Assembly (NCBI RefSeq): GCF_009791395.1
Contig: NZ_WSZK01000016.1
Location: 1 to 51,679 of the forward strand
Direction: 5' to 3'
DNA length: 51,679 bases
Source of the DNA: Halomarina oriensis
GTDB lineage: Archaea > Halobacteriota > Halobacteria > Halobacteriales > Haloarculaceae
Under the pieces are notes generated by a model, which was not told the origin of the DNA, searched no databases, and was given only the letters and a program-made list of their open reading frames with translations. The position numbers and the translations under genes were made by a program. How positions within the stretch are numbered: the first letter of the stretch is position 1; every line of letters begins with the position of its first letter. Positions 26,238 through 34,126 of this stretch are shown here, in pieces.

Positions 26238-27065
26238 ATGCACGTTTGCCAATTCAGCCACGCGACGGGCGACGGCTCCAGTCTCGGCGTCGTCGACGAC
26301 GGCCAGGTGACGACTATCGACGCCGATGCGAGCAGTCTCGACGCCGCGCTCGTCGACCACGACTGGTCGTCGTTGCGGACGGCGGCGACCGGGTCGTCGT
26401 TCCCCGTCGACGACGTGACGCTACACGCGCCCGTCGACCGGCCGAGGAACCTCCTCGGCGTCGGGCTCAACTACGCCGGGCACGCCGAGGAGGGAGGGTA
26501 CGACGTTCCCGAGGAGCCGGTGTTCTTCGCGAAGTCGCCGTCGAGCATCACCGACCCCGACGGGGCCGTGACGAAACACGACCTCGTCACCGACCTCCAC
26601 TATGAGGGAGAGTTCGGGTTCGTCGTCGGCGAGACGGCCCGACGGGTCGATGCGGCCGACGCGCTCGACCACGTCTTCGGCTTCGTCGCGGGCAACGACG
26701 TGACCGCCCGCGACATGCAGCTCCGCGACCTCAATGCCGCCAACCCGTGGTACCGCTCGAAGAGCATGGACACGTTCACGCCGCTCGGCCCGTGGGTAAC
26801 GCCCGTCGGGGAGGATGTCGACCCCGCGAGCGTGGCCATCGAGACGCGGCTGAACGACGAGGTCGTCCAGTCGTCGAACACCGACGACCTCGTGTTCGAC
26901 GTTCCCACCGTGCTCGCATACATCACCGACCACGTCACGCTCCATCCGGGCGACATCGTCCTGACGGGTACACCCTCCGGTGTCGGGAGCATGGAAGCGG
27001 GCGACGAGGTGGTCGTCGAAATCGAGGGCGTCGGTGCCCTCCGCAACGAGGTGCGTACCCCGTGA
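26238..27065 (+). CDS. Fumarylacetoacetate hydrolase-family enzyme (2,4-diketo-acid hydrolase-like)
   Basis: Predicted 275-aa FAH-family protein that cleaves C-C bonds in diketo acids or tautomerises/decarboxylates oxo acids using a divalent metal. Metal ligands are E123 and E125 in HYEGEFGFVVG and the Asp of GNDVTARD. KSMDTFTPLGPW and LTGTPSGVG complete the active site. A TATA-like AGTTATAGG lies 27-34 bp before ATG 26238, so a leaderless transcript is likely. In haloarchaeal diketo-hydrolase routes (for example L-rhamnose) this enzyme follows a dehydratase and an SDR, both present in this window, so it could be the last step giving pyruvate and a second fragment. Confidence 0.9.
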   Translation: MHVCQFSHATGDGSSLGVVDDGQVTTIDADASSLDAALVDHDWSSLRTAATGSSFPVDDVTLHAPVDRPRNLLGVGLNYAGHAEEGGYDVPEEPVFFAKSPSSITDPDGAVTKHDLVTDLHYEGEFGFVVGETARRVDAADALDHVFGFVAGNDVTARDMQLRDLNAANPWYRSKSMDTFTPLGPWVTPVGEDVDPASVAIETRLNDEVVQSSNTDDLVFDVPTVLAYITDHVTLHPGDIVLTGTPSGVGSMEAGDEVVVEIEGVGALRNEVRTP

Positions 27066-27128
27066 ATACGGCGTTCGGCGTCTCCCTCGCCGAGAACCGA
27101 CGGGAGCTGCGCAGACGAGGTGAAACCG

Positions 27129-27296
27129 ATGGGTGACCGCGTCGTCGACACACCCCAGTCGGACGTCGAGCGAGTGCGCGTCCACGGGAATCTCGGGGGC
27201 GAACGGGGGTCGTCGTGGGTGCAGTTCTCCGGCCGACCCCGGCCACCGACGTGTCTCGACCGTCTCGGCAAAGAGGTCGTCCCGGAGTTCACATGA
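27129..27296 (+). CDS. Small protein of unknown function (55 aa)
   Basis: A 55-codon reading frame starting at ATG 27129, with GAGGTG 6 bp before the ATG, a good ribosome binding site. Its TGA overlaps the ATG of the next Gfo/Idh gene (ACATGA at 27291-27296), so the two are translationally coupled. The product is basic-acidic mixed with one Cys (PPTCLDRLGKEV) and a central SSWVQFSGRP. I recognise no family. It may be a genuine small protein or the remnant tail of a lost gene kept as a translational leader. Confidence 0.45.
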   Translation: MGDRVVDTPQSDVERVRVHGNLGGERGSSWVQFSGRPRPPTCLDRLGKEVVPEFT

Positions 27297-28411
27297 CGAC
27301 GCCCACGACCCGAGTCGGGTACGTCGGACTCGACCACCATCACTGCCGGCCGTATCTCCGGAGTCTCGCCGAGACCGCCGCGACGGTGACCGCTGCGTGC
27401 GAGCCGTCGACGACGTTCGACTCGACGAGCGTCGAGGGACTGGGTGACGTTCCGGTCTACGACGACCCGGTCGAGCTGCTCGACGCCGAGGACATCGACG
27501 CGCTCTGGGTGACGCTGTCGAACGACGCGACGCCGGCGGTCGTCGAGGCGGCCCTCGACCGCGACGTCGACGTGTTCACCGAGAAGCCAGCTGCACGAAC
27601 CGCGACCGACCTGGAGCCGTTGCTCGCGGCGGAGGCCGACAGCGACGCGACGGTTTGCGTCTCGTACCCATGGCGGGCGCACCCGCTCGCGGACGAACTC
27701 CGTCGGCGAATCGACGCCGGGGAGCTCGGCGACCTCCGCTCGTTCGACGCGCGGTTTTTCGCCTCGAAGGTCGCTCACCGGGACGCCGGCCACTACCTGT
27801 TCGACCGGGCGGCGAGTCGTGGGGGCATCCTCCAGTGGCTCGGCATCCACTGGCTCGACCTCTTCGGCTGGCTGTTCGAGGACCCGGTGACACGGGTCAG
27901 CGCGACGACCACGTACGGTACCACCGCCGCCGACGTCGAGGACGGCGGTACCGTCGTGTTCGAGACTCGCTCCGGGGCGATAGGGTCGCTCCGGGCGGGC
28001 TACTACCTCGGGCCGGACCGCTATGACACCCACGTCGGCGTCGTCGGCACCGACGCGACGGCGTCGTGGGACCCCATCGGCAGCGAGTTCGGGTTCGATG
28101 GCGAGGCGGCACTCGTCGTCGAACGGACGGACGGGACAGACGATACCCCTCGACGGACGGTTACCCACGAGTACACACCGACGCCGGGCTATGGCGGGGA
28201 GTGGGGCCTGGCCTTCATCGAACGGTTCCTCGACGCGCGTCGCAGTGGGGGCGAGGTGCCCGTCGACCTCTCGGACGCGCTGGCCGTCCTCCGCCTCCTC
28301 GACGCCGTATACGACGCCGCCGAGAGCGGCCGGTGGGTCGCCGTCGATGGAGTCTCCGACCACACCGCTCCCGCCTCGACACCGTTGGACGCGCGGAGAG
28401 ACACGATGTAA
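27293..28411 (+). CDS. Gfo/Idh/MocA-family oxidoreductase
   Basis: Predicted 372-aa member of the family. The Rossmann motif is atypical, VGYVGLDHHHCRPYL: the usual GxGxxG is replaced by GLDHHH, a variant shared in part with the family member at 28436 (GLDTSHSAAF). TEKPAA carries the catalytic Lys (about residue 97-102), and GIHWLDLFGWLF supplies the active-site His/Asp. The altered glycine loop may mean a different cofactor use. It is co-transcribed with the FAH-family gene and the 55-aa protein, suggesting an oxidation step before C-C cleavage. It is convergent with the next family member (24 bp). Confidence 0.85.
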   Translation: MTTPTTRVGYVGLDHHHCRPYLRSLAETAATVTAACEPSTTFDSTSVEGLGDVPVYDDPVELLDAEDIDALWVTLSNDATPAVVEAALDRDVDVFTEKPAARTATDLEPLLAAEADSDATVCVSYPWRAHPLADELRRRIDAGELGDLRSFDARFFASKVAHRDAGHYLFDRAASRGGILQWLGIHWLDLFGWLFEDPVTRVSATTTYGTTAADVEDGGTVVFETRSGAIGSLRAGYYLGPDRYDTHVGVVGTDATASWDPIGSEFGFDGEAALVVERTDGTDDTPRRTVTHEYTPTPGYGGEWGLAFIERFLDARRSGGEVPVDLSDALAVLRLLDAVYDAAESGRWVAVDGVSDHTAPASTPLDARRDTM

Positions 28412-28435
28412 CCGGGCGGCGCGATTCGGCCCGTG

Positions 28436-29320
28436 TCAGTAGTACGGTTCGTAGTCGGCGAGGAACGCACCACCGTCGATGCGGACGTCGTCGAGGGGGT
28501 CGTCTCGCGTGCGCTCGGTACCGTCGTCGAGCACGGCGGCGAGTGCGAGGAGGAGTCGCCCCCCGTTGAGCAGTCGGTCGGTGTCGTCGACGGTGCCACG
28601 AACCGAGTCGAGAAACCGGTCGAGAAACCGCTTGTACATGGTGTCGTACCCGTCGCTCCCCTCGACGGCTCGTGTGCGTGTCCGGTCGCTGACGTCGAGA
28701 AACCCGAACGTCGCGCCGTCAGCGGGGCCGTCGAGACGGAGGGTCGCGACGGTTCCGCCGTCGAACACGACGTTCACGACGCTCCCAGGGCCGTCGATAG
28801 GGCGGACCGCGCGCCAGTCGCTGCCGGCGAGCAGTCGGGCGGTGTCGACGAGATGGCAACCGTAGTAGAACGGGTCGTCGTAGCCGGCGCAGTAGAGCGT
28901 CCGTCCCGGCCGGTCGGTCGGAAACACGGCGAGTTCGGGGTGGAACGGGAGCGCCGAGCCCCCCGACAGCGGCGTCCCCTCGGCGGCTCGCTCGATGGCG
29001 TCGACGTCCTCGACTCGGCCGGCGAGCGGTTTGTCGACGAACGTCGGCACGCCGGCGTCGAGAAACGGCACCGCGAGCCGCCGGTGGGTGTCCCAGTCGG
29101 CGGTGAGGACCATCGCGGCGTCGACCGTCTCGACCATCGCGGCGGGGTCGTCGTAGGCGGTCGCGCCGTAATCGGCACGGAACGCGTCGCGATACGCCCG
29201 GTCCCTGACCGCACCGCCGTCCCAGACGGCCGCGACGGTCGCGTCGTCACCCGCCGCCAAGTGGTCCGCGAACGCGGCGGAGTGACTCGTATCGAGTCCG
29301 ACGATGCCGATATGTATCAC
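28436..29320 (-). CDS. Gfo/Idh/MocA-family oxidoreductase, GTG start
   Basis: Predicted 294-aa oxidoreductase, shorter than most of the family. It starts VIHIGIVGLDTSHSAAF from a GTG at 29320. An in-frame ATG at 29362 is possible but would cover the shared promoter region. The catalytic Lys lies in FVDKPLAG, and YYGCHLVDTARLL carries the active-site His. The glycine loop GLDTSHS is degenerate like that of its convergent neighbour. The gene is divergent from the IclR regulator, with three palindromes between them, so IclR control is likely. Confidence 0.82.
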   Translation of the reverse strand: MIHIGIVGLDTSHSAAFADHLAAGDDATVAAVWDGGAVRDRAYRDAFRADYGATAYDDPAAMVETVDAAMVLTADWDTHRRLAVPFLDAGVPTFVDKPLAGRVEDVDAIERAAEGTPLSGGSALPFHPELAVFPTDRPGRTLYCAGYDDPFYYGCHLVDTARLLAGSDWRAVRPIDGPGSVVNVVFDGGTVATLRLDGPADGATFGFLDVSDRTRTRAVEGSDGYDTMYKRFLDRFLDSVRGTVDDTDRLLNGGRLLLALAAVLDDGTERTRDDPLDDVRIDGGAFLADYEPYY

Positions 29321-29333
29321 GACTGGACCAGTC
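29321..29333. promoter_or_regulatory. Palindrome in the Gfo/Idh-IclR divergent region
   Basis: GACTGG-A-CCAGTC, a perfect 6+6 bp dyad, directly adjacent to the GTG start of the oxidoreductase gene. It would sit near that gene's transcription start and could block it when bound. Confidence 0.35.
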
Positions 29334-29360
29334 GGACCCGGCCAGCATGAACGTTGTCCC

Positions 29361-29373
29361 ACGGTCTGACCGT
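29361..29373. promoter_or_regulatory. Second palindrome in the Gfo/Idh-IclR divergent region
   Basis: ACGGT-CTG-ACCGT, a perfect 5+5 bp dyad roughly midway between the two divergent genes. Confidence 0.3.
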
Positions 29374-29399
29374 CGGTGGTTCGGCGATGGCCGACAGAT

Positions 29400-29416
29400 G
29401 TTCACGAGAGGTGAAC
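29400..29416. promoter_or_regulatory. Palindrome abutting the IclR TATA box, likely operator
   Basis: GTTCAC-GAGAG-GTGAAC, a perfect 6+6 bp dyad ending where the TATA-like CTTAAG (29415-29420) begins. The TATA lies 25-30 bp before ATG 29445. Position and symmetry suit autoregulation by the IclR protein. Confidence 0.55.
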
Positions 29417-29444
29417 TTAAGAGCCTGCGCCACCCAGTGCCGGT

Positions 29445-30210
29445 ATGTCCGCACCAAAAAAAGACCATCGACGCGGTGCAACGAACGCTGCGGATTCTGG
29501 AGACGCTTCGCGAGACGGGCGGGGCAGGAGTGACGACCGTCGCGAAGGAGACCGGGTACTCGAAGGCCACGGTCCACAACCATCTCGCGACGCTGGAACA
29601 CGAGGAGTACGTCGTGAGAACCGGTGACGGAACGTACGAACTCGGCTTCCGGTTCCTCGACCTCGCACACCACGCCCGCCGTCGTATCGGTATTTACGAC
29701 CTGGTCCGCCGGGAGGTCGACAAGCTGGCAGCGGAGAGCGGCGAGATGGCCCTCTATACGGTCGAAGAGCACGGCTGGGGAGTGTGCATCTACCGCGAAC
29801 TCGGCGAGAACGCCGTACAGACGCCACTGTACGTCGGGTACCGTTCGGCACTCCACCACACAGCCGTGGGGAAAGCCATCCTCGCATACCTTCCTCGAAG
29901 TCGGGTCGAAGCCATCATCAAACGGCGGGGGCTCACCGTCCAGACCGAGGACACCATCACCGACCCGGACCAGCTGTTCGACGAACTCGACGCCATCCGC
30001 GACCGGGGGTTCGCCTTCAACCGAGAGGAGACGATTCCGGGGCTGGTCGGGGTCGGAGCTCCCATCATCGGCCAAGGTGGGACCGTCGAGGGGGCGATTA
30101 GTATCATCGGCCCGGCCAGCCGGATGGACGAGGAGCGCTTCTACGGGGAGATACCGGACATGATAACCCGAAGCGTCAACATCATCGAAATCAACGCGAC
30201 CTCGATCTGA
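29445..30210 (+). CDS. IclR-family transcription regulator, frameshift in A7 tract at the start
   Basis: Predicted 254-aa IclR regulator: N-terminal winged helix (TIDAVQRTLRILETL ... GYSKATVHNHLATL) and a C-terminal ligand-binding GAF-like domain (LHHTAVGKAILAYLP, EETIPGLVGVGAPI). The leaderless promoter (CTTAAG at 29415-29420) points to ATG 29445 (MSAPKK...). That frame is broken after the seven A at 29456-29462; with six A it would continue directly into the HTH. The HTH frame itself has only a GTG at 29437 or ATG at 29347 as starts. So the gene either uses the GTG, slips on the A tract, or carries a sequencing error. It likely controls the adjacent oxidoreductase and perhaps the catabolic island. 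Confidence 0.85.
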
Positions 30211-30300
30211 ACCGGCCGCAAGCGGACGACGTCCTCCCGAGCGGGTTCGTTCTCTGCCGAGGGGCTCGGAATCCAAGCTGTTTTGCAGTGTTAAATCGTT

Positions 30301-30316
30301 GTGGTTCTATAACCAC
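30301..30316. promoter_or_regulatory. Inverted repeat between IclR and the enolase-like gene
   Basis: GTGGTT-CTAT-AACCAC is a perfect 6-bp stem with a 4-nt loop, in the 356-bp gap between two convergent genes. It may terminate the IclR transcript. A second dyad, CCCGTTA at 30419-30425 paired with TAACGGG at 30437-30443, lies downstream. The gap holds no credible gene. Confidence 0.4.
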
Positions 30317-30566
30317 CACAGGTCACGTCGGTTCGGCCAAAGTGAACGGTGTGTTCGTCGTGTCGGTGAGTAACAGACGTAGTACTGTGAAGACTGAGGC
30401 CACTTCACGGCCGAACGACCCGTTACCAATCGCCACTAACGGGCGTTTCGACGTGAACGTGTGTTTCTTACGGGTGAACAGGTAATCAAGGGGCCCGTCC
30501 GGTCAGCCGAGGCGCAGCGGCAAGCGAGGAGCGTCGCTGGAGAGACCGAGGGCCGAAGCAGCCCGT

Positions 30567-32012
30567 TCAGGCCCGCACCGAGGCCGGGTCCCACTCGTCG
30601 AGTGGGACGAACGCCTCGTCGTCGAACGGTGGCGTGACTCGTCGACCGAACGGCGCGTCGGTGACCGAACCGAACGCGATGCGACCCTCCTCGACGGCGA
30701 GTGCCGTGAACCCGTCGTCGTGTCGGCGGTAGAGGTCGCCGTGTTCCGAACCGACCGCTCCTTGGAGTGACTCGGGGAACATACTTAGCCCCCGGTAGTA
30801 GTGGTGGCCGTTGCGCTCGACGTCGTCGGCACCGATGGTGGCCATCACGGCGAGGTCCTCGACGAGTTCGACCGGCCCGAGCGTGGTCAGGTCTTCGCCG
30901 CTGATAACGAACTCGCCGTCGGCGTGCTGACGGCGGTATTCGACGAGACAACGGTTCGCGACGCCGACGAACACGCCCTTGCAGTTCTTGTGACTCGTGC
31001 CCGCGTACCCGCAGTCGAGTGCGCGGCCGAGGCTGTCGGGGCGGGCGTCGGACTCGTCGATGATGACCGGTGGGCCCTCCCAGTCGGTCAGGACGCGACG
31101 AGCTTCGTCGGTGAACGCTTCGTCGCGAGAGAGGGGTTGCTCGACGTATCGGAGCCGGTCGAAAAAGCCGTCGAGACCGGGCGCGTCGACGAGCGTCGCC
31201 CACTGCTCGGCGAACGTCCCGGCGCTCCCGTACTGTTCGTTTGCGTCGAGGGTGAACGCGTAGTCGTCGAGTCGGTCCTCGACGACCGCGCGGATTTCGC
31301 GCAGTCGTGTCGCGTCGCGGTCGACGTCGGCCGAGAGCTTGATTTTGAAGTGATCGATGCCGTCGCGCTCGATGTAGTCGGCGAGCGTCTGTGGAAGCCC
31401 GTCGTCGAGTCGGTCGCCGGCCGCGAGATCGGCGTCGACCAGCGGGTCGTCCAGCCCGACCGTGTGCCGAAGCGCGGTAGATCGGCACGGGTCGTCGGGG
31501 AGCAGGTCTGCGGGCGTTTCTCCGGCGAGGTCGTCGTAGATGAGACCGGGGTCGAACCCGAGCGTCCCATCACGGACGGCGGCGGCGAACGTCGTCTCGT
31601 TCGCGCGACAGACCGCGTCGACGACCGCCTGTTCGACGAGGCTCACTCCGTAGTTCCAGAACAGCGGCGGGTAGTCGGTGTCGGCCGCCCACTCGCGTTG
31701 GTGGTCGTACAGTGCCTGCCAGAAGCCGAACGCGGTGTTGGCCTCGACGTCGAGGGCCGCCTCCCACGCGGTACCGAACACGTCCAGCAGTGACTCGATA
31801 CCCTCGACGAGGGAGAGGTCGGGGTCTTTCAGGAACCACATCGGGGCGAGTCCGGCCTGTGCGATGCCGTCGGTCGCCCGGCCGTCCACGTCAACAGAGA
31901 GCTCGAGGAAGAGGTGCGCTCCCTCGTCCACGACGACGTTGCCGAAGTGAAACGGCATCCGCTTCCGGAGATTGACGACGTACTGGTCCGCCGACTCGAC
32001 ACGAATGGTCAT
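30567..32012 (-). CDS. Enolase-superfamily enzyme (mandelate racemase/muconate lactonizing-like)
   Basis: Predicted 481-aa enolase-superfamily protein, longer than the usual 370-400 aa because of an enlarged N-terminal half (to about residue 230). Barrel residues are visible: KIK in HFKIKLSADV, the first metal ligand in TLDANEQYG, EQP, DESD and HKNCKGV. These match acid-sugar dehydratases loosely, with Asn and Lys at the last strand instead of a plain His base. ATG 32012 is used; the upstream in-frame start at 32039 adds nine unlikely residues. The first 30 residues (VRKRMPFHFGN) resemble the family's substrate loop. Likely a sugar-acid dehydratase of the island. Confidence 0.8.
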   Translation of the reverse strand: MTIRVESADQYVVNLRKRMPFHFGNVVVDEGAHLFLELSVDVDGRATDGIAQAGLAPMWFLKDPDLSLVEGIESLLDVFGTAWEAALDVEANTAFGFWQALYDHQREWAADTDYPPLFWNYGVSLVEQAVVDAVCRANETTFAAAVRDGTLGFDPGLIYDDLAGETPADLLPDDPCRSTALRHTVGLDDPLVDADLAAGDRLDDGLPQTLADYIERDGIDHFKIKLSADVDRDATRLREIRAVVEDRLDDYAFTLDANEQYGSAGTFAEQWATLVDAPGLDGFFDRLRYVEQPLSRDEAFTDEARRVLTDWEGPPVIIDESDARPDSLGRALDCGYAGTSHKNCKGVFVGVANRCLVEYRRQHADGEFVISGEDLTTLGPVELVEDLAVMATIGADDVERNGHHYYRGLSMFPESLQGAVGSEHGDLYRRHDDGFTALAVEEGRIAFGSVTDAPFGRRVTPPFDDEAFVPLDEWDPASVRA

Positions 32013-32189
32013 ATCACACCACTGCTGGCGCTCACACATAAGCGTACGTCACACGGCCATCGACGCCTCGTTTCGTCGACTACCACGGACCGGGGGGGCA
32101 GGTGGACGGAGGAGTCGAACCGCTGGAACGGCTCGTTGTGGTCGTTGAGCCAGTAGCTATTCGGCGCTTGCTCCCGTCGAACGCGACGT

Positions 32190-33071
32190 ATGGAGCACCT
32201 CACGGACGTCGTCGTCGAGCGGTTCGCGACGAACCCGCTGGTCACTCCCGAGAGCGACGACCGGATCGGGGCGAACGTCGACGGGCCGTCGGTCGTCGGG
32301 ATTCCCGACTGGGTTGCGGACCCCCTCGGGCGGTACTACTGCTACTTCGCACATCACGAGAGTACGCATCAGACTCGCGTACGCGGACGACCCGCGCGGC
32401 CCGTGGCGGGTCTACACGCCCGGCATGCTGCCCCTCGACGCGGCCCGGTTCGCGGATCACGTCGCCTCGCCGGACGTGCACGTCAACCACGACGAACGGC
32501 GATTCAGGCTCTACTTCTACGGCTGCCCGGCGGCAAGCAGGAGACAGACGTGGCAGTGTCCGACGACGGCCTGGAGTTCGCTCCACTCGACCGCATCCTC
32601 GGCGAGACGTACTTTCAGGGGTAGGAACACGACGGCACCCACTACGCGCTCGCGAACGACAGCCACCTGTGGCATGGGCGTCACCCCCTCGAACCGTTTG
32701 AGTAGTGCCAGGAGTTGTTCCCGACGAACCGCCACTACGGGCTCCAGCGGCTCGACGACGACCTGCTCAGGGTGTTGTTGACGCGGCGGTTCGACCGGCC
32801 CGAGCGGGTCATGGTCGTGATACTCGACCTCTCGAACCCGGACGACGAGTGGCGCGCGAACCCACACTCGCCGGAGACCGTTCTCTGGTCTGACCGCGAC
32901 TACGGGGGTGGCGACCTGCCGCTTGAAACGTCGGGGGACGGGGCGGCGTACGAACCGATGCGGGCACTGCGCGATTCGGCGGTGGTTGAGGGGAACGGCC
33001 GAACGTACCCCTACTACGCCGTCGCGGGCGAGCAGGGCATGGCCGGCGCGGAGATATACGAGCGTCGCTAG
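32190..33071 (+). pseudogene. Broken glycosidase-like gene (several frameshifts and stops)
   Basis: A degraded gene. Frame 0 reads MEHLTDVVVERFATNPLVTP and on to YCYFAHHE. Near 32370 the reading moves to another frame (RLAYADDPRGPWRVYTPGML ... HDERRFRLYFYG). Near 32525 it returns (KQETDVAVSDDGLEFAPLD), then meets TAG at 32622 and TAG at 32703, and ends with a conserved-looking tail (RTYPYYAVAGEQGMAGAEIY) at 33071. The parts, with repeated strand motifs and WRVYTPG and RPERV segments, resemble a beta-propeller glycosidase-like protein, but I cannot name the family securely. It is divergent from the enolase-like gene. At least two indels and two stops make it a true pseudogene. Confidence 0.75.
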
Positions 33072-33424
33072 CGAGACGGGAGCGCCGAGCATCGAGAGGG
33101 ACGACTCGCACTCCTTCCCGCTTCCGAATCCGTTCGGGAGGGGGTGTTCCCCTACATCGCGGAGTGCGCCGGAATCAATTCATCACTGGTGAACGATCTG
33201 ATGTCGTATGTTAGCACTCGATTTCGGTTCTTCCGACAGGAGCCAATCAGTCCGGCTACGTCCTCCGTTCAGGCGCGTCGTCTGTCGATTCTGCTGGCGG
33301 ACGTCGCCGATCGGAGTCGGGTCGACGACCGAGGGGTCCGGCCCAGCTGTTCCTCAGGAGTGAACACGCCGGTGAGGCGGGACCACATCACCGATACTAC
33401 GGAGAGCATACGCAGGGTGTACGA

Positions 33425-34075
33425 ATGACCGACGAAAGCCACCATCTGACCGGTGATAGACCGATCGACGACGGACGGCCGTCGAGTAAGGTCGCACGGC
33501 TCATCGACGAGTACGACCTCGGAGCGGCGTTCGGAGCAGATCTCGAAGCCCGGTGGACTGCCGACGGTGACGACCGGATGAGCCTTCGTGACCTCGCGGA
33601 CCTGTTCAATCGGCACTTGCTCGCCGCCGCCACGGACGAGGCAGGTTAGACCACGGTCGACGGCGAAGTCGAGAACCTCTACCGACTGTTGACCGACGAC
33701 GACGTGAGTAGCGGGGTGCGAACCGAAGCACATACACGCCTCGAACGGCCCGGCATCGACATCGACGCGCTCGGACGCGACTTCGTGACCTACCAAGCGA
33801 TCCGGTCGTACCTGAAGAACGACCGGGAGGCGAGGTACGACCCGACTCCCGCCGACCGGGTGGAGACCGTCGAGCGGACGATTCGACGACTCCAGGCACG
33901 GACACGGTCGGTCACCGAACACAGCCTCGACCAGCTACAGGATACCGGTCGACTCGAGTTGGGGTCGTTCCGCCTCTTCGTGGAGATCGACGTGCTCTGT
34001 GAGGACTGTGGTGCGCAGTTCGGTGTCGTCGAACTGTTGGAGCGGGGCGGCTGTGCGTGCGGCCGAAAAGAATAA
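33425..34075 (+). pseudogene. rdfA: RdfA (rod-determining factor), interrupted by one amber codon
   Basis: Two same-frame pieces form one RdfA-like protein of 216 residues, the family's normal length. The first reads SSKVARLIDEYDLG ... RMSLRDLADLFNRHLL. The second reads VDGEVENLYRLLTDDDVSSG ... FVTYQAIRSYL and ends with a cysteine cluster (VLCEDCG ... GGCACG), probably a zinc site. They are separated only by TAG at 33647-33649. RdfA is known from Haloferax volcanii as a factor needed for rod shape. No frameshift is involved, so the damage is a single nonsense codon. The 353 bp upstream (33072-33424) contain no gene I can support. It is convergent with the SMC-like gene. Confidence 0.85.
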
Positions 34076-34126
34076 CAAACGTAGTTTTGTTATAGAGTCG
34101 GTGCTGGGATTCGACGTCGCCTTCGG

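Noticed and set aside
26600-28363. 587-codon minus-strand open frame
   Set aside because: Opposite the FAH-family and Gfo/Idh genes; no recognisable domain.
30288-30485. 65-codon plus-strand frame in the gap after the IclR gene
   Set aside because: No ribosome site, no family, and it covers two inverted repeats that look like terminators or operators.
33647-33649. TAG in rdfA as a recoded (pyrrolysine) codon
   Set aside because: Haloarchaea are not known to use pyrrolysine, and other genes here end at TAG normally; a nonsense mutation is simpler.
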